The position numbers and the translations under genes are program-made. From contig JAIQEY010000015.1 of the NCBI GenBank assembly GCA_020073565.1, forward strand, positions 1-64,000: DNA of 64,000 bases, given 5' to 3'. Numbering within the stretch: position 1 is the first letter of the stretch; each line of letters opens with the position of its first letter. Of this stretch, positions 50,633 through 61,515 are shown piece by piece. Below the pieces are notes generated by a model. That model did no database searches, was not told the DNA's origin, and was given only the letters and a program-made list of their open reading frames with translations. The stretch is from Terriglobia bacterium (GTDB lineage Bacteria > Acidobacteriota > Terriglobia > Terriglobales > Acidobacteriaceae).

Positions 50633-53179
50633 ATGCCACAGGAAGACAAATCCGTAACCGCCACCCGCGACGACCGCTACGACGCGCAGCGCATCGAGCA
50701 GAAATGGGCCGAGCGCTGGCAAAGCGATCCTTCGCTCTATGCCGCTGAGCCGAACTCGACCAAGCCAAAGTATTACGTATTGGAGATGCTGCCCTATCCT
50801 TCCGGCGCGCTGCACATGGGGCACGTGCGCAATTACGCCATCGGAGACGCCCTGGCGCGCTACATGTGGATGAACGGATACAACGTGCTGCATCCCATGG
50901 GGTGGGATTCGTTCGGCCTGCCGGCGGAGAATGCTGCCATCAAGAACAATACGCCGCCGCGCGAGTGGACCCTGCAAAACATCGCGGCCATGAAGGTGCA
51001 GATGAAGCGCCTTGGGTTCGCCTATGACTGGTCAACCGAAGTTACAACGTGCCTGCCCGAGTACTACCGCTGGAACCAGTGGTTCTTCCTGAAGTTGTAT
51101 GAACAGGGATTAGCGTATCGGAAGAAGAGCAAGGTCAACTGGTGTCCGCAGTGCGCAACCGTCCTGGCGAATGAGCAGGTGGTGGGAGGAAACTGCTGGC
51201 GGCACGAAGACACGCCGGTTGTGCAGCGCGAACTGGAACAGTGGTTTCTGCGGACCACGAAGTACGCGGATGAGTTGCTGAGCGGGTTGGAAAAGCTGCC
51301 GGGGTGGCCGGAAAAAGTCCGCATCATGCAGCAGAACTGGATCGGGCGCAGCGAAGGCACGCTGGTGGATTTCGATTTGGGCGGGACCGTGGGGCCGGCA
51401 GGGTCGACGATCACGGTGTTCACAACGCGGGTCGACACGATCTATGGCGCGACCTCGGTACAGCTGGCGCCGGAGCATCCGATCGTCTCGGACATGATTG
51501 CGCGCGACGCGAAACTGCGCAATCAGGTGGAAGAGTTGATTGCCGAACAGCGCCGGGCAAAAGAAGCGGGAGACATTGGCGAAATCGAGAAGCATGGAGT
51601 GTTTACGGGCCGCTACGCGAAGAATCCGTATAACGGCGAAGCGGTGCCGGTGTGGGTAGCGAATTACATCCTGATGGACTACGGTACGGGCGCGATCATG
51701 AGCGTGCCGGCGCATGATGAACGCGACTACGAGTTCGCCAAGAAGTACAACCTGGAGATCCGGCTGGTGATTTTGCCGGCGAGCAGCGATCCGGAAGAAA
51801 CGGTGGCCGAACCAACGCTGCCCTTCACCACCATGGACGGGATTCTGGTCAACTCGGGCGAGTTCAGCGGATTGCGCTGCGAGGAAGCGATCGAGAAGAT
51901 GTCCGCACTCGCTGAAGAAAAGAAGTTTGGCAAGGCGACGGTTACGTTCCGGCTGAAGGATTGGGGCATCTCGCGGCAGCGCTATTGGGGCACGCCGATC
52001 CCGATGGTGTACTGCGAAAAGGATGGCGTGGTGCCGGTGGCGGAAAAAGATCTGCCGGTGATTTTGCCGGACAAGGTGAACATCACGCTCACGGGCGGCT
52101 CCCCGCTGCTCAATGTGCCGGAGTTCCTGAATACCACGTGTCCGAAGTGCGGAGGTCCAGCACGGCGCGAGACGGACACGATGGATACGTTCGTGGATTC
52201 GTCGTGGTACTTCTACCGCTATGCCGACGCGCACAACGACAAGGCGCCGTTCGAGACGAAGAAGATTGCCTACTGGTTTCCGATCGATCAGTACATTGGC
52301 GGCGTGGAACACGCGATCCTCCACCTGATTTATTCGCGCTTCTGGACAAAGTTCATGCGCGACATGGGGCTGGTGAAAAACGACGAACCCGCGCAACGCC
52401 TGTTCACGCAGGGCATGGTGATCAAGGACGGCGCAAAGATGTCGAAGAACCTGGGGAACGTGGTGTCGCCGGACGAGATGGTGGCGCGCTACGGAGCCGA
52501 TGCCGCGCGGCTCTACAGCCTGTTTGCGGCGCCTCCGGACCGCGATCTGGACTGGCAGGATACGGGGATCGAAGGGATCCAGCGGTTCCTCGGGCGCGTG
52601 TACCGGTTCTTCGTGCGCAATGCGAAGCCGGAGCATCCGGAGTGGCGCAAGCCTGTTCCGGCGGAGTTATCGGCCGAGGCACGCGCGATTCAGCGCAAAC
52701 TGCACCAGACCATTAAGCGCGTCAGCGACGATTTTCAGGGACGCTGGCACTTCAACACCTGCATCGCCGCGATCATGGAACTGCTGAACGAGGTCTATGG
52801 AGCGGAAGAAGCGATTGCGGCTGCGCAAGTTCCAGTGTCGTTGATTGCAGAAGTACAGCGGGGCATTGTGCTGTTGCTGGCGCCGATGGCTCCGTATCTC
52901 GCGCATGAACTGTGGGAGATGATTGGCGAGAAGGGTAGTCTGCTGAAGGCGTCGTGGCCGAAATACGATGCGGCGTTGGCGGCGGAAGACGAGATCGAGA
53001 TTCCGGTGCAGATCAATGGGAAGCTGCGCAGCAAGGTCGTGGTGCCCGCAGCGTCCACCGATGATCAGGTGCAGCAAGCGGCGCTGTCCGACGAGAAAGT
53101 GAAGACGGCAATCGCGGGGAAACAGGTTGTAAAGGTCATCGTGGTACCGAAGAAGCTGGTGAATATTGTAGTTCGATAA
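50633..53179 (+). CDS. leuS: leucyl-tRNA synthetase
   Basis: A protein of about 848 residues with the class Ia signatures [15 protein letters not shown] (HIGH motif) and [14 protein letters not shown] (KMSKS). The CP1 editing domain is present ([31 protein letters not shown]), followed by the anticodon-binding C-terminal domain. The length is as in E. coli LeuRS. ATG 50633 and GTG 50621 are both possible; neither has a clear ribosome binding site. It charges tRNA-Leu. Confidence 0.96.
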   Translation: MPQEDKSVTATRDDRYDAQRIEQKWAERWQSDPSLYAAEPNSTKPKYYVLEMLPYPSGALHMGHVRNYAIGDALARYMWMNGYNVLHPMGWDSFGLPAENAAIKNNTPPREWTLQNIAAMKVQMKRLGFAYDWSTEVTTCLPEYYRWNQWFFLKLYEQGLAYRKKSKVNWCPQCATVLANEQVVGGNCWRHEDTPVVQRELEQWFLRTTKYADELLSGLEKLPGWPEKVRIMQQNWIGRSEGTLVDFDLGGTVGPAGSTITVFTTRVDTIYGATSVQLAPEHPIVSDMIARDAKLRNQVEELIAEQRRAKEAGDIGEIEKHGVFTGRYAKNPYNGEAVPVWVANYILMDYGTGAIMSVPAHDERDYEFAKKYNLEIRLVILPASSDPEETVAEPTLPFTTMDGILVNSGEFSGLRCEEAIEKMSALAEEKKFGKATVTFRLKDWGISRQRYWGTPIPMVYCEKDGVVPVAEKDLPVILPDKVNITLTGGSPLLNVPEFLNTTCPKCGGPARRETDTMDTFVDSSWYFYRYADAHNDKAPFETKKIAYWFPIDQYIGGVEHAILHLIYSRFWTKFMRDMGLVKNDEPAQRLFTQGMVIKDGAKMSKNLGNVVSPDEMVARYGADAARLYSLFAAPPDRDLDWQDTGIEGIQRFLGRVYRFFVRNAKPEHPEWRKPVPAELSAEARAIQRKLHQTIKRVSDDFQGRWHFNTCIAAIMELLNEVYGAEEAIAAAQVPVSLIAEVQRGIVLLLAPMAPYLAHELWEMIGEKGSLLKASWPKYDAALAAEDEIEIPVQINGKLRSKVVVPAASTDDQVQQAALSDEKVKTAIAGKQVVKVIVVPKKLVNIVVR

Positions 53180-53187
53180 CGGAACTG

Positions 53188-53268
53188 CGAGCCACGGGCT
53201 GCGAGCTTCGAGCTTCGAGCAAACCCCTCAGAGACAGAAGACTTTGGTTGCTCGCAGCTCGTGGCTCG
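53188..53268. repeat. imperfect 81-bp inverted repeat between leuS and guaA
   Basis: CGAGCCACGGGCTGCGAGC (53188-53206) pairs with the reverse complement at 53250-53268 with one mismatch. On both sides GAGCTTCGAGC/GCTCGAAGCT variants extend it. The 43-base middle is unstructured. It may be a dispersed palindromic element or act as a terminator for leuS. Confidence 0.7.
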
Positions 53269-53325
53269 TAGCTCGAAGCTGGTTAGCCAGTTTGCAACTC
53301 AGCGTTCAATCTGAGAAACTCATCC

Positions 53326-55008
53326 GTGGAAACCCAATCCATCGTTGTCCTCGACTTCGGGGCGCAGTATTCGCAGCTGATTGCGCGCCGCATCCGCGAA
53401 AACAAAGTCTTTTCTGTCGTCTTGCCGTTCAACGCCAGCCTGGACGAAATCCGCAGCTACTCGCCCGTGGGGATTGTGCTGTCGGGCGGGCCGTCATCCG
53501 TGTACGACAAGGGTGCGCCGCATGCCGACAAGAAAGTGTTTGACCTCGGCGTGCCCGTGCTCGGCATCTGCTACGGATTGCAGTTCATGGTGTACGCCCT
53601 GGGCGGCAAGGTGCGTCCGGCGGAGAAACGTGAGTACGGCCAGGCGAGGGTAGAACTGCAAGTTAGCGATTCGCAGCTGTTTCAGGGACTGCCGAAGTTG
53701 CTGGCCGTGTGGATGTCGCATGGCGACTCGGCAGAGGAATTGCCGCCGGGGTTCCGGCTAACCGCGAAGACTCCGAATGCGATTGCGGCGATTGAGAACG
53801 CCGAGCGGAAGATGTGGGCGGTGCAGTTTCATCCCGAGGTGCACCATACGCCGCTGGGCTCGGACATTCTGCGGAACTTTGCCTTAAACATCTGTGGGGC
53901 AGCGCCGAACTGGACCGGGCAACACTTCATTGATGCAACGGTCGCACAGGTGAAGCGGCAAGTCGGGAGCGGGCGGGCAATCTGCGCGCTTTCGGGCGGC
54001 GTGGATTCTTCCGTCGCCGCGGTGCTGGTGGATCGGGCTCTCCGCGACGACCGCGGCAAGCCTGCCTTGAGCGGAGCCGAAGGGTCGCGGCTGACCTGCG
54101 TGTTCGTCAACAACGGAGTGCTGCGCAAGAACGAATTCGAAAAAGTGCAGCAGAACCTGCGCGACAAGCTAGGGCTTCACCTCGTGGCCGTGGACGCGAC
54201 CGACCGATTCATGAACAAGCTGGCGGGCGTCACCGATCCGGAAACGAAGCGCAAGATCATCGGCAAAGAGTTCATCGAGGTCTTCGAAGACGAAGCACGC
54301 AAACTTATCGCGAACGCCTCAGAAAAAGGTTCGTGGAAGGGCACGGCTTCAGCCGTGCCGACACGGACCCGCCCTGACGCGGCTTTAGCCGCTGAGGGCC
54401 GCCGGCTGGAACTGGAAGACTTCTGGCTCGTGCAAGGCACTCTCTATCCCGACGTGATCGAGTCACGCTCGGTACGCGGCCCGTCCGAGGTCATCAAGTC
54501 GCATCACAACGTGGGCGGGCTTCCAGAAAAGATGAAGCTCAAGCTGATCGAGCCGCTCAAAGACCTGTTCAAAGACGAAGTGCGCCGCATCGGCCGCGAC
54601 TTAGGCATGCCCGAAGATATCCTGCAGCGGCAACCATTCCCCGGGCCGGGGTTGGCCGTAAGGATTTTGGGTGAGGTAACCAAAGAACGCGCTGACTTGC
54701 TGCGCGAGTGCGACGACATTGTGGTCGGCGAGATCAAGAAGGCCGGGCTCTATCAGAAAATCTGGCAGTCGTTTGCGGTGCTGCTGCCCGTGATGTCGGT
54801 CGGCGTGATGGGCGACCAGCGAACCTACGCTTATACGTGTGCGATCCGCGCCGTGCATTCCGAAGACGGGATGACGGCCGACTGGGTGCCGCTGCCGTAT
54901 GAAGTGCTGAAGACGATTTCGAACCGCATCGTGAATGAGGTGCGCGGGGTCAACCGGGTGGTGTACGACATCACGTCGAAGCCGCCCGGAACGATTGAGT
55001 GGGAGTAG
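53326..55008 (+). CDS. guaA: GMP synthase (glutamine-hydrolysing) with two extra segments
   Basis: The 560-residue product has the glutamine amidotransferase domain (Cys82 in [16 protein letters not shown]), the ATP pyrophosphatase P-loop ([13 protein letters not shown]) and the C-terminal dimerisation domain ([34 protein letters not shown]). It converts XMP to GMP. E. coli GuaA has 525 residues. Two inserts explain the excess: about residues 244-254 ([12 protein letters not shown], from DNA resembling a dispersed repeat) and about 334-366 ([20 protein letters not shown]..., from a palindromic repeat at 54340-54399). All catalytic motifs are intact. GTG start at 53326. Confidence 0.94.
   Translation: METQSIVVLDFGAQYSQLIARRIRENKVFSVVLPFNASLDEIRSYSPVGIVLSGGPSSVYDKGAPHADKKVFDLGVPVLGICYGLQFMVYALGGKVRPAEKREYGQARVELQVSDSQLFQGLPKLLAVWMSHGDSAEELPPGFRLTAKTPNAIAAIENAERKMWAVQFHPEVHHTPLGSDILRNFALNICGAAPNWTGQHFIDATVAQVKRQVGSGRAICALSGGVDSSVAAVLVDRALRDDRGKPALSGAEGSRLTCVFVNNGVLRKNEFEKVQQNLRDKLGLHLVAVDATDRFMNKLAGVTDPETKRKIIGKEFIEVFEDEARKLIANASEKGSWKGTASAVPTRTRPDAALAAEGRRLELEDFWLVQGTLYPDVIESRSVRGPSEVIKSHHNVGGLPEKMKLKLIEPLKDLFKDEVRRIGRDLGMPEDILQRQPFPGPGLAVRILGEVTKERADLLRECDDIVVGEIKKAGLYQKIWQSFAVLLPVMSVGVMGDQRTYAYTCAIRAVHSEDGMTADWVPLPYEVLKTISNRIVNEVRGVNRVVYDITSKPPGTIEWE
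54056..54087. repeat. repeat-like insertion 1 inside guaA
   Basis: CCTTGAGCGGAGCCGAAGG, preceded by AAGCCTG, interrupts a conserved GuaA segment (VDRALRDD / [10 protein letters not shown]) in frame. The sequence resembles short dispersed repeats of the form CTGAGCGGAG-CGAAGGG known from many genomes (from memory). Confidence 0.55.
54340..54399. repeat. paired palindromes (REP-like) inside guaA
   Basis: Hairpin 1 is perfect: GGCACGGCT, loop TC, AGCCGTGCC (54340-54359). Hairpin 2 is GCCCTGACGCGGCT, loop TT, AGCCGCTGAGGGC (54371-54399), with two imperfections. The pair sits in frame within the guaA coding sequence and adds roughly 30 residues. Confidence 0.75.
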
Positions 55009-55012
55009 AATC

Positions 55013-55867
55013 ATGAGCGAAAGCGACCTCCAAGCTCTCGAATACCTAGTCGCACGTGACCAACTTCGCCCGCTTTCGGGCCTCGCCACAACGGCATTGC
55101 TACACAATGACCACCGATGGGTATTGGTTATTCTTGCCTGGGCACAAGAAAATAAGATTCTGCCCAGGCCCTGCGACCTTGTGATGCTTGACTATCACTC
55201 CGATGGCAACCCTTCCATCGCATTGGATTCTGAAGATGGCCTCGCGGCAATCGCGCAATGCAGACGAACAGGATCAATCGCTGACGCCATAGTTCTCTGT
55301 GACAAGCACCTTCGGCCAGATGATGGTGACTGGGTGAAAGCTGGGATGGAGATTGGGTCGATACGACATACCGTGGCGTTTGGTGTTGAGACGCGAGAAA
55401 AGGACACCATATACACCGATCGGGCCGACCAACAACATCAATTCTGGGTGATCTCTCACATTGGAGATGCACTGGCATGGCAAGGTCGTCTATCAGATGC
55501 TCACTACAGAAGCTCGTATCAACCCTTGTGGGACATCCTGGCTTGGGATCCACCAAACTTCACAAGAGCAGATCGACACCTGGCGTTTAGCATTGATTTG
55601 GATTACTTCGCCGTTCATGCGGGGTATCTTGACTGCACTTTTCCATGGCCTCAGGCAGTGTACGAGCGTCAATTTAGTAGTCCATCGATCGCCCCCACTA
55701 CAAGGGGCTACACTGCTCAGACTTTTCTAAACGGTATTTTGAGCCAGTCCGCGCTGGTGACCATTGCACGTGAGCCCGCCTACTGCGGCGGTGAAGCCGA
55801 ATGCGACCAGATATTTGGCGATGTCAATCGTTGGCTGTTCGGAAACGCGATCAGCATCACTCGGTAA
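55013..55867 (+). CDS. UPF0489-like (C5orf22-type) protein
   Basis: From ATG 55013, four bases after guaA, the 284-residue product has MLDYHSDGNPSIALDSEDG and FSIDLDYFAVHAGYLDC, matching the DYHSD and I-D-L-D-Y-F motifs of the UPF0489 family. Its fold is predicted to be of arginase/deacetylase type, with Asp/His metal ligands. No biochemical function is known. There is no signal peptide. The tight spacing suggests co-transcription with guaA; HutU follows 33 bp later. The family call is from motifs only. Confidence 0.6.
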   Translation: MSESDLQALEYLVARDQLRPLSGLATTALLHNDHRWVLVILAWAQENKILPRPCDLVMLDYHSDGNPSIALDSEDGLAAIAQCRRTGSIADAIVLCDKHLRPDDGDWVKAGMEIGSIRHTVAFGVETREKDTIYTDRADQQHQFWVISHIGDALAWQGRLSDAHYRSSYQPLWDILAWDPPNFTRADRHLAFSIDLDYFAVHAGYLDCTFPWPQAVYERQFSSPSIAPTTRGYTAQTFLNGILSQSALVTIAREPAYCGGEAECDQIFGDVNRWLFGNAISITR

Positions 55868-55900
55868 TTCATTTTCGCGAATGTTAAGTATGATATAGCG

Positions 55901-57583
55901 ATGCCCGTCGAAACTGAAACACCGACATCTGCCTACTCCCGCATCCGCGCACCGCGCGGCACCACCCTCTCCTGCAAAGGTTGGCAGCAGGAAGCGGCCA
56001 TGCGCATGCTCATGAACAATCTCGACGAGGAAGTGGCCGAGCGCCCGCAGGACCTCGTCGTGTATGGCGGCACGGGCAAGGCCGCGCGCAACTGGGATTG
56101 CTATCACGCCATCGTTCACTCGCTGAAGAATCTTGAGAACGACGAGACGTTGCTGGTGCAGTCGGGCAAGCCGGTCGGCGTGTTCAAGACGCACGAACAC
56201 GCTCCTCGCGTGCTGATTGCCAACTCGAACCTGGTTGGGCATTTTTCCAACTGGGAGAAGTTCAACGAACTTGAGCGCGCCGGGCTGATGATGTACGGAC
56301 AGATGACGGCGGGGTCGTGGATTTACATCGGGTCGCAGGGGATTGTGCAGGGGACGTACGAGACGTTTGCGGCGGCGGGCGCGAAGCATTTTGGTGGCGA
56401 CCTGAGCGGGAAACTGATCGTCTCGGGCGGCATGGGCGGGATGGGTGGCGCGCAGCCGCTGGCGGCGACGATGAATGGCGCGGCGTTTCTTGGGATTGAT
56501 GTCGACCCGGAGCGGATCAAGAAGCGGCTGAAGACGGGGTACTGCGATTTTCTCGTCACGACGCTCGACGAGGCGCTGCGGATTCTTAAGAACGCGGTGC
56601 GCAAGAAAGAGAACGTTTCGGTCGGGCTGGTGGGCAATTGCGCCGACATTATTCCGGAACTGGCCAAGCGCGGCGTGGTGCCGGACATTTTGACGGACCA
56701 GACTTCGGCGCACGATCCGCTGAATGGGTACGTGCCGAACGGCATGACGTTCGAAGCGGCGCTGGAATTGCGCGCGCGCGATCCGCACGCGTATCAGGAG
56801 CGGTCGCTCGATGCGATGGCGCGGCATGTCGAGGGCATGCTGCGTCTGCAGAAGATGGGCTCGGTCACGTTCGACTATGGCAACAACATCCGGACGTTTG
56901 CCTTTCAGCGTGGTGTCAAGAACGCTTACGATTTTCCGGGATTTGTGCCGGCGTACATTCGTCCGCTGTTTTGCGAGGGGCGCGGGCCGTTCCGCTGGGC
57001 GGCCTTGTCAGGCGAGGCATCGGATATCGCAATCACAGACGATCTCGTGCTCGAACTCTTCCCCGCAAACCTCAGCCTGCGGCGCTGGATTGAGCTGGCG
57101 AAGAAGCGCATCAAGTTCCAAGGACTGCCGGCGCGCATCTGCTGGCTCGGCTACGGCGAGCGCGCACAGTTCGGCCTCGCGATCAACGATCTGGTCAAGA
57201 AGGGCAAGATCAAGGCGCCCATCGTGATTGGGCGCGATCATCTCGATTGCGGTTCGGTCGCTTCGCCATTCCGCGAGACGGAGAGCATGAAAGACGGCAC
57301 CGACGCCGTCGCCGATTGGCCGCTGCTGAATGCGCTGGTGAATACGGCGGCGGGCGCGTCGTGGGTGTCGATTCACAACGGCGGCGGAGTGGGGATTGGC
57401 TACTCGCTGCACGCGGGGCAAGTCACAGTTGCCGACGGTACTGACATGATGGCCAAGAGGATTGAGCGCGTGCTGACGACGGATCCGGGGATGGGCGTGA
57501 TCCGGCACGTGGACGCGGGGTACGACGAGGCGAAGGAATTCGCAGAGAAGAGCGGCGTGAAGGTGCCCATGAGCCGTCGTTAG
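55901..57583 (+). CDS. hutU: urocanate hydratase
   Basis: The 560-residue product has the urocanase signature [16 protein letters not shown], the NAD-binding [18 protein letters not shown], the [20 protein letters not shown] segment and [13 protein letters not shown]. It hydrates urocanate to imidazolonepropionate in histidine breakdown. The length is normal. hutI follows 122 bp downstream after a palindromic repeat. hutH and a formimidoylglutamate hydrolase gene are not in the window. Confidence 0.96.
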   Translation: MPVETETPTSAYSRIRAPRGTTLSCKGWQQEAAMRMLMNNLDEEVAERPQDLVVYGGTGKAARNWDCYHAIVHSLKNLENDETLLVQSGKPVGVFKTHEHAPRVLIANSNLVGHFSNWEKFNELERAGLMMYGQMTAGSWIYIGSQGIVQGTYETFAAAGAKHFGGDLSGKLIVSGGMGGMGGAQPLAATMNGAAFLGIDVDPERIKKRLKTGYCDFLVTTLDEALRILKNAVRKKENVSVGLVGNCADIIPELAKRGVVPDILTDQTSAHDPLNGYVPNGMTFEAALELRARDPHAYQERSLDAMARHVEGMLRLQKMGSVTFDYGNNIRTFAFQRGVKNAYDFPGFVPAYIRPLFCEGRGPFRWAALSGEASDIAITDDLVLELFPANLSLRRWIELAKKRIKFQGLPARICWLGYGERAQFGLAINDLVKKGKIKAPIVIGRDHLDCGSVASPFRETESMKDGTDAVADWPLLNALVNTAAGASWVSIHNGGGVGIGYSLHAGQVTVADGTDMMAKRIERVLTTDPGMGVIRHVDAGYDEAKEFAEKSGVKVPMSRR

Positions 57584-57596
57584 AGAGGTTGTGTGG

Positions 57597-57618
57597 GGAC
57601 GGGCGCCCTCGCCCGTCC
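57597..57618. repeat. palindrome between hutU and hutI
   Basis: Perfect 9-bp arms GGACGGGCG / CGCCCGTCC with loop CCCT, 13 bp after the hutU stop. Similar in style to the palindromes at 36014 and 61516. Confidence 0.75.
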
Positions 57619-57705
57619 AAGCCGAGCGCAGCTCGTCAAAAGACTGCGGATTCCTCCCTTCGGCTTCGCGTAGGGTCGGGGTCACAATCCTGTTATGGTG
57701 ATTCG

Positions 57706-58974
57706 GTGAGATCAAAGCCGTTGTTGCTGGTGAACATCGGCCAGCTTGTCACGTTGCGCGGATCCAGTATTGGCCCCCGGCGCGGGTCCTCCCTTTCTGA
57801 ACTTGGAATCATTGCGAACGCCGCCATCCTTTGTCTCGGCGGGATGATTGTCTCCGTCGGCCGCACGAAAGACGCCCTGCGCGATCCCTGGCTGAAGAAA
57901 AATCGAAAACGAGTCACTGAAATCGACTGCCGTGGCCACGTGGTGCTGCCGGGGTTCGTTGATTCGCATACGCATCCTGTCTTCACGCACCCGCGGCTGC
58001 TGGACTTTGAGAAGCGCATTGCCGGCGCGAACTACGAAGAGATTGCTGAGGCGGGTGGCGGTATTCGATCGAGTATCGAGGGTGTGCGCAAAGCAAGCAA
58101 GGCCGCGTTAACGGAGATGGTCGCAGCGGCCTTGCAGGACATGGCTCGCCATGGGACGACGACGGTTGAAGCCAAGTCGGGATACGGTCTGAACCTTGAA
58201 TCGGAACTGAAGGCACTTGCAGTGATTCGCGCCGCGGCGCGGCGGTGGCCGGGCACCGTTGTGCCTACCTTTCTCGGAGCGCATGTTGTTCCGCCTGAGT
58301 ACCGCGAGCGATCCCAGGAATACGTCAAGCTCGTGTGCGAGGAGATGATTCCGGCGGTTGCAAGAGGCAACCTGGCGCGGTTCGTCGATGTCTTTTGCGA
58401 TCGCGGGGCTTTTAGTGGAGAAGAGACGGCGAAGATTTTTCAAGCTGCTGAGGAGCACGGGCTCGCGGTTCGCGCTCACATGGGGCAACTCACCGAAACT
58501 CGCCTGCAACCTTTCTTGCGATTCAACCCGGCGTCCCTCGATCACATGGACCACGTTCATGACGCCGACCTTCCTCTGCTGGCCGCCAGCGGTACCGTAG
58601 CAACGTTCGTCCCGGGTGCGAATTATTTTCTGGGCTTGAACCGGTATCCGGAGGCGCGACGATTTATCGAGTCGGGCGCAGCGGTGGCGCTGGCGACCGA
58701 CTATAACCCGGGATCTTCGCCGACGCTCAGCATGCCGATGGCGATGTCGCTGGCGTGTACGCACATGAAAATGACTCCCGCCGAAGCAATCACGGCCGCC
58801 ACGATCAATGGAGCCTGGGCACTGCGCCTAGCAGACCGCAAAGGCAGCGTCGAGCCGGGGAAAGATGCGGACCTCGCCGTTTTCGACGCAGAAGACTACC
58901 GCGAGATTCCTTACTGGTTCGGCGTGAATCGTTGCGAACTGACCGTCATGAACGGCATGCCTGCTGAATCTTGA
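57706..58974 (+). CDS. hutI: imidazolonepropionase
   Basis: From GTG 57706 (VRSKPLLLVNIGQLVTL) the product has 422 residues. The amidohydrolase metal motif is PGFVDSHTHPVF, followed by the family's R/Y residues (RIAGANYEEIAEAGGGI), EAKSGYGLNLESELK, AHMGQLTETR (His ligand) and ATDYNPGSSPT (Asp ligand). It opens imidazolonepropionate to N-formimidoyl-glutamate. A longer frame reaches 57589 but would run through the repeat and has no homology there. Confidence 0.93.
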   Translation: MRSKPLLLVNIGQLVTLRGSSIGPRRGSSLSELGIIANAAILCLGGMIVSVGRTKDALRDPWLKKNRKRVTEIDCRGHVVLPGFVDSHTHPVFTHPRLLDFEKRIAGANYEEIAEAGGGIRSSIEGVRKASKAALTEMVAAALQDMARHGTTTVEAKSGYGLNLESELKALAVIRAAARRWPGTVVPTFLGAHVVPPEYRERSQEYVKLVCEEMIPAVARGNLARFVDVFCDRGAFSGEETAKIFQAAEEHGLAVRAHMGQLTETRLQPFLRFNPASLDHMDHVHDADLPLLAASGTVATFVPGANYFLGLNRYPEARRFIESGAAVALATDYNPGSSPTLSMPMAMSLACTHMKMTPAEAITAATINGAWALRLADRKGSVEPGKDADLAVFDAEDYREIPYWFGVNRCELTVMNGMPAES

Positions 58975-59026
58975 AGCGGCCGATGGTCACTCATATTCCG
59001 GAGCACGATCTGGCCAAAGCGGTTCC

Positions 59027-61486
59027 TCATCGTAATGACACTCGGACTTCATACTCCGGGACGCCGGTGATCCCTGAAACTTTCGAGGTCTCTCCACTGG
59101 GTGGGAACGGCGGCCGCAGGCTCGCAGGAATATAAATCGGCGCGTCTTTGCGCAGCGGCATGATTTTGAGGCTCATCGCCTCGCCAAACGCCTCCGGCGC
59201 GAACCGCTTCAGCCCAATTTCCCACAGCGTTCCCTTGTAGAAATCATCGGCCAGGAGCCGTCGGCCCGAGTAGAGACGCGCAACATCGCCTGTGTAGTCA
59301 ATCCGCAAGAAAACGTCACTCAGTCCAGCGGCCGCGTTGTTCGCCAACGCAATTTTCCAGACGCCTGCGTGTTCGAAGTCCGCGTCCTTGGGAGCGATAG
59401 CGTTGTATTTACCCATTCTTGCTGGCGCGGCAGCATCGGCCTCGCGGATTTTCTGCCATAGGATATCGATTTTCTTCGAATGCATTTTGGCGAAGTAGGC
59501 GGCGAAAACACCCTCCAACCCGATTTGCCGGAGCGGAACGCTGGCCACGGGCCCGCTGCTTAAAAAAGGGAAAACAGAAAATCGCAGTTTTTCTACATTG
59601 CGCGCCCTCAGGTACAAGTTGTCTTCCGCAAAGAAAACATCCGCCGGCGAGAGAACTATGCGTTCTTGTCCTGCAATCGAGACCTTCCAAACATCCTGCG
59701 CCTCGGTCTTGCTCAACAAGATGATGTGGGTCATTTTCCCGCTGCTCTTTGACCGGACGCTCAGCGCAACGCCCGGGCCGGGTGCCATCTCCCCCACGAA
59801 GATCCGCCCACCAGCGTGCGAAATCGTCGCTTTCCCGGCGCGAAGGGACGCAACCGAGTTCTCGTCGAAAGAAAACTCCGGTCGAATGCCGGGCTGCGCA
59901 AAGAAGAAGTAATATTCCTCGTCGTGGTGACTAATCTTGGTCAGGAGCTGAGCGGTTGCGTACTTGAGGAGAACTCCATTGAGGTCAAGGTTCACCGGCC
60001 AAATAACATAGGCGCTCGAAGGAATGTCCAGCGGCCTTCGCGGCAGCAAGAGTGTTTCCCCTGGCAAAGCGAGTTGGACCCGCACGTCCGGGTGATCCGG
60101 CAACGAGTAGTTCCTCTGATAGTTGTTCAGGAAGATAAAACCACTACTCCCCCGGATTCGCGCGGCCAGCCGTACGGTCGATTGGTCGGCGGCGGTGGCC
60201 GGTACAAGCTGCGGAAGCACCGGGACCATCGGCGCCAGGTAGCTCCCGAAATCATTTAGGAACAGATGAAACACCTTGGTCGCCCGGAAGGCGGGATTCA
60301 TTTGTCCGAACTCACCGAGAGGAGCCTGGAAATCATAGGAGATCTCGGGCAGGTCGTAGACATGATCGGTCTCGACCGATTCCTGCAGGCTAGTCCGCTT
60401 CCCCGCGGGGTTCGCACCGCCTTGATACATGTAGTAGCCATACAAATTCGCGCCCGAGCGCAGGCGTGTCAGGGTCATGGCGGCCACGTCATCTCCTGTG
60501 ATCACTGGCCGGCGATGGTAGGCGACTTGCATTCCGCCGCCTGCTTCGGCCATAAAGAAGGGATACTGCTGCGAGGACGTCTCCTGTGGTGTGGTACCAG
60601 CACCCACGTCACCGAGGTCGCGCTTCGCTTCAAATAGGTAATACCCGCTGGGCGGCAGCTCGGTGAGGGTGCTCTCCCAGAAGTCATCGGCATAGCCGCC
60701 GAATACAGGGATGACTTCACCGGCGGGGAAATCTGGATTGTCCCACCCGGTGACGGTGTAAATCGGCGCGTCGAGACCGGACTCGCGCGCGATCTTCTTC
60801 AGTTCGGAAATGTGAGCTGCTCCGGCATCAGGGCCACGCTGCGAATATTCATTCTCGAGCTGGACTCCAATGATGGGGCCTCCGTCTTTCCAGAAGAACC
60901 CCTTCACCTGCTGTCCGATCTGCGCGAAATATCGGCGCACATAAGACAGATACTGCGGATTATTCTTGCGCGTGACGCCGTGGGCCACGAGCCAATCCGG
61001 CAGACCGCCATTGCGCACCTCGCCGTGAGCGTACGGCCCGATGCGGAGAAAAACGTAGAGCCCGCGTTTGGCGCAAAGTTCAACGAAGTCGCGGAGGTTG
61101 CGCTGTCTGGTCCAGTCGAACTCGCCTTCGATCTCTTGCTGATGGATCCAGAACACATAGGTGGAAACAATCTGAACTCCGCCCGCTTTCATCTTCAACA
61201 GCTCTTCTTCCCAGTACTGCTCGGGGTAGCGCGAGTAGTGAAACTCCCCCATCACGGGCAGCCACGGCTTGCCGTCGAGTGTCAGATACTGGCTGTTCAC
61301 GCCGATTTCGTGGCCGCTTCGCGATGTTCCACCCATGCGTGGAAGCGGTGCGGGCGGAGTGCCTGCCGGCTTGGTCGCGTCAATTGCGATGGTGTTGGGG
61401 GTGTGGTCACCTTGCGCAACGACGGGAAACAGCGGCCCAAGCACCGCCATCATCAGTAAGGCGGGAACGGCAGAAATAAGCTTCAT
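59027..61486 (-). CDS. glycoside hydrolase family 35 beta-galactosidase, exported
   Basis: The 819-residue product starts with a signal peptide (VPALLMMAVLGPLFPVVAQ). The GH35 barrel covers about residues 60-390: LTLDGKPWLPVMGEFHYSRYP, EEELLKMKAGGVQIVSTYVFW, FLRIGPYAHGEVRNGGLPDWL, the acid/base pair in GVQLENEYSQRG and a nucleophile candidate in FFMAEAGGGMQ. Beta-rich domains follow. It removes terminal beta-galactose from polysaccharides or glycans in the periplasm. Its gene follows the clan-D hydrolase gene on the same strand. Confidence 0.9.
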   Translation of the reverse strand: MKLISAVPALLMMAVLGPLFPVVAQGDHTPNTIAIDATKPAGTPPAPLPRMGGTSRSGHEIGVNSQYLTLDGKPWLPVMGEFHYSRYPEQYWEEELLKMKAGGVQIVSTYVFWIHQQEIEGEFDWTRQRNLRDFVELCAKRGLYVFLRIGPYAHGEVRNGGLPDWLVAHGVTRKNNPQYLSYVRRYFAQIGQQVKGFFWKDGGPIIGVQLENEYSQRGPDAGAAHISELKKIARESGLDAPIYTVTGWDNPDFPAGEVIPVFGGYADDFWESTLTELPPSGYYLFEAKRDLGDVGAGTTPQETSSQQYPFFMAEAGGGMQVAYHRRPVITGDDVAAMTLTRLRSGANLYGYYMYQGGANPAGKRTSLQESVETDHVYDLPEISYDFQAPLGEFGQMNPAFRATKVFHLFLNDFGSYLAPMVPVLPQLVPATAADQSTVRLAARIRGSSGFIFLNNYQRNYSLPDHPDVRVQLALPGETLLLPRRPLDIPSSAYVIWPVNLDLNGVLLKYATAQLLTKISHHDEEYYFFFAQPGIRPEFSFDENSVASLRAGKATISHAGGRIFVGEMAPGPGVALSVRSKSSGKMTHIILLSKTEAQDVWKVSIAGQERIVLSPADVFFAEDNLYLRARNVEKLRFSVFPFLSSGPVASVPLRQIGLEGVFAAYFAKMHSKKIDILWQKIREADAAAPARMGKYNAIAPKDADFEHAGVWKIALANNAAAGLSDVFLRIDYTGDVARLYSGRRLLADDFYKGTLWEIGLKRFAPEAFGEAMSLKIMPLRKDAPIYIPASLRPPFPPSGETSKVSGITGVPEYEVRVSLR

Positions 61487-61515
61487 GCCATGCTTCCGAA
61501 TCTCTGCCTCGTTCT

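Noticed and set aside
51110..52636. 508-codon minus-strand frame inside leuS
   Set aside because: Antisense shadow of LeuRS, extremely Arg/His rich, with no homology.
53188..53268. CRISPR array between leuS and guaA
   Set aside because: Only a single inverted repeat with short internal motifs; no regular direct repeats or spacers and no cas genes.
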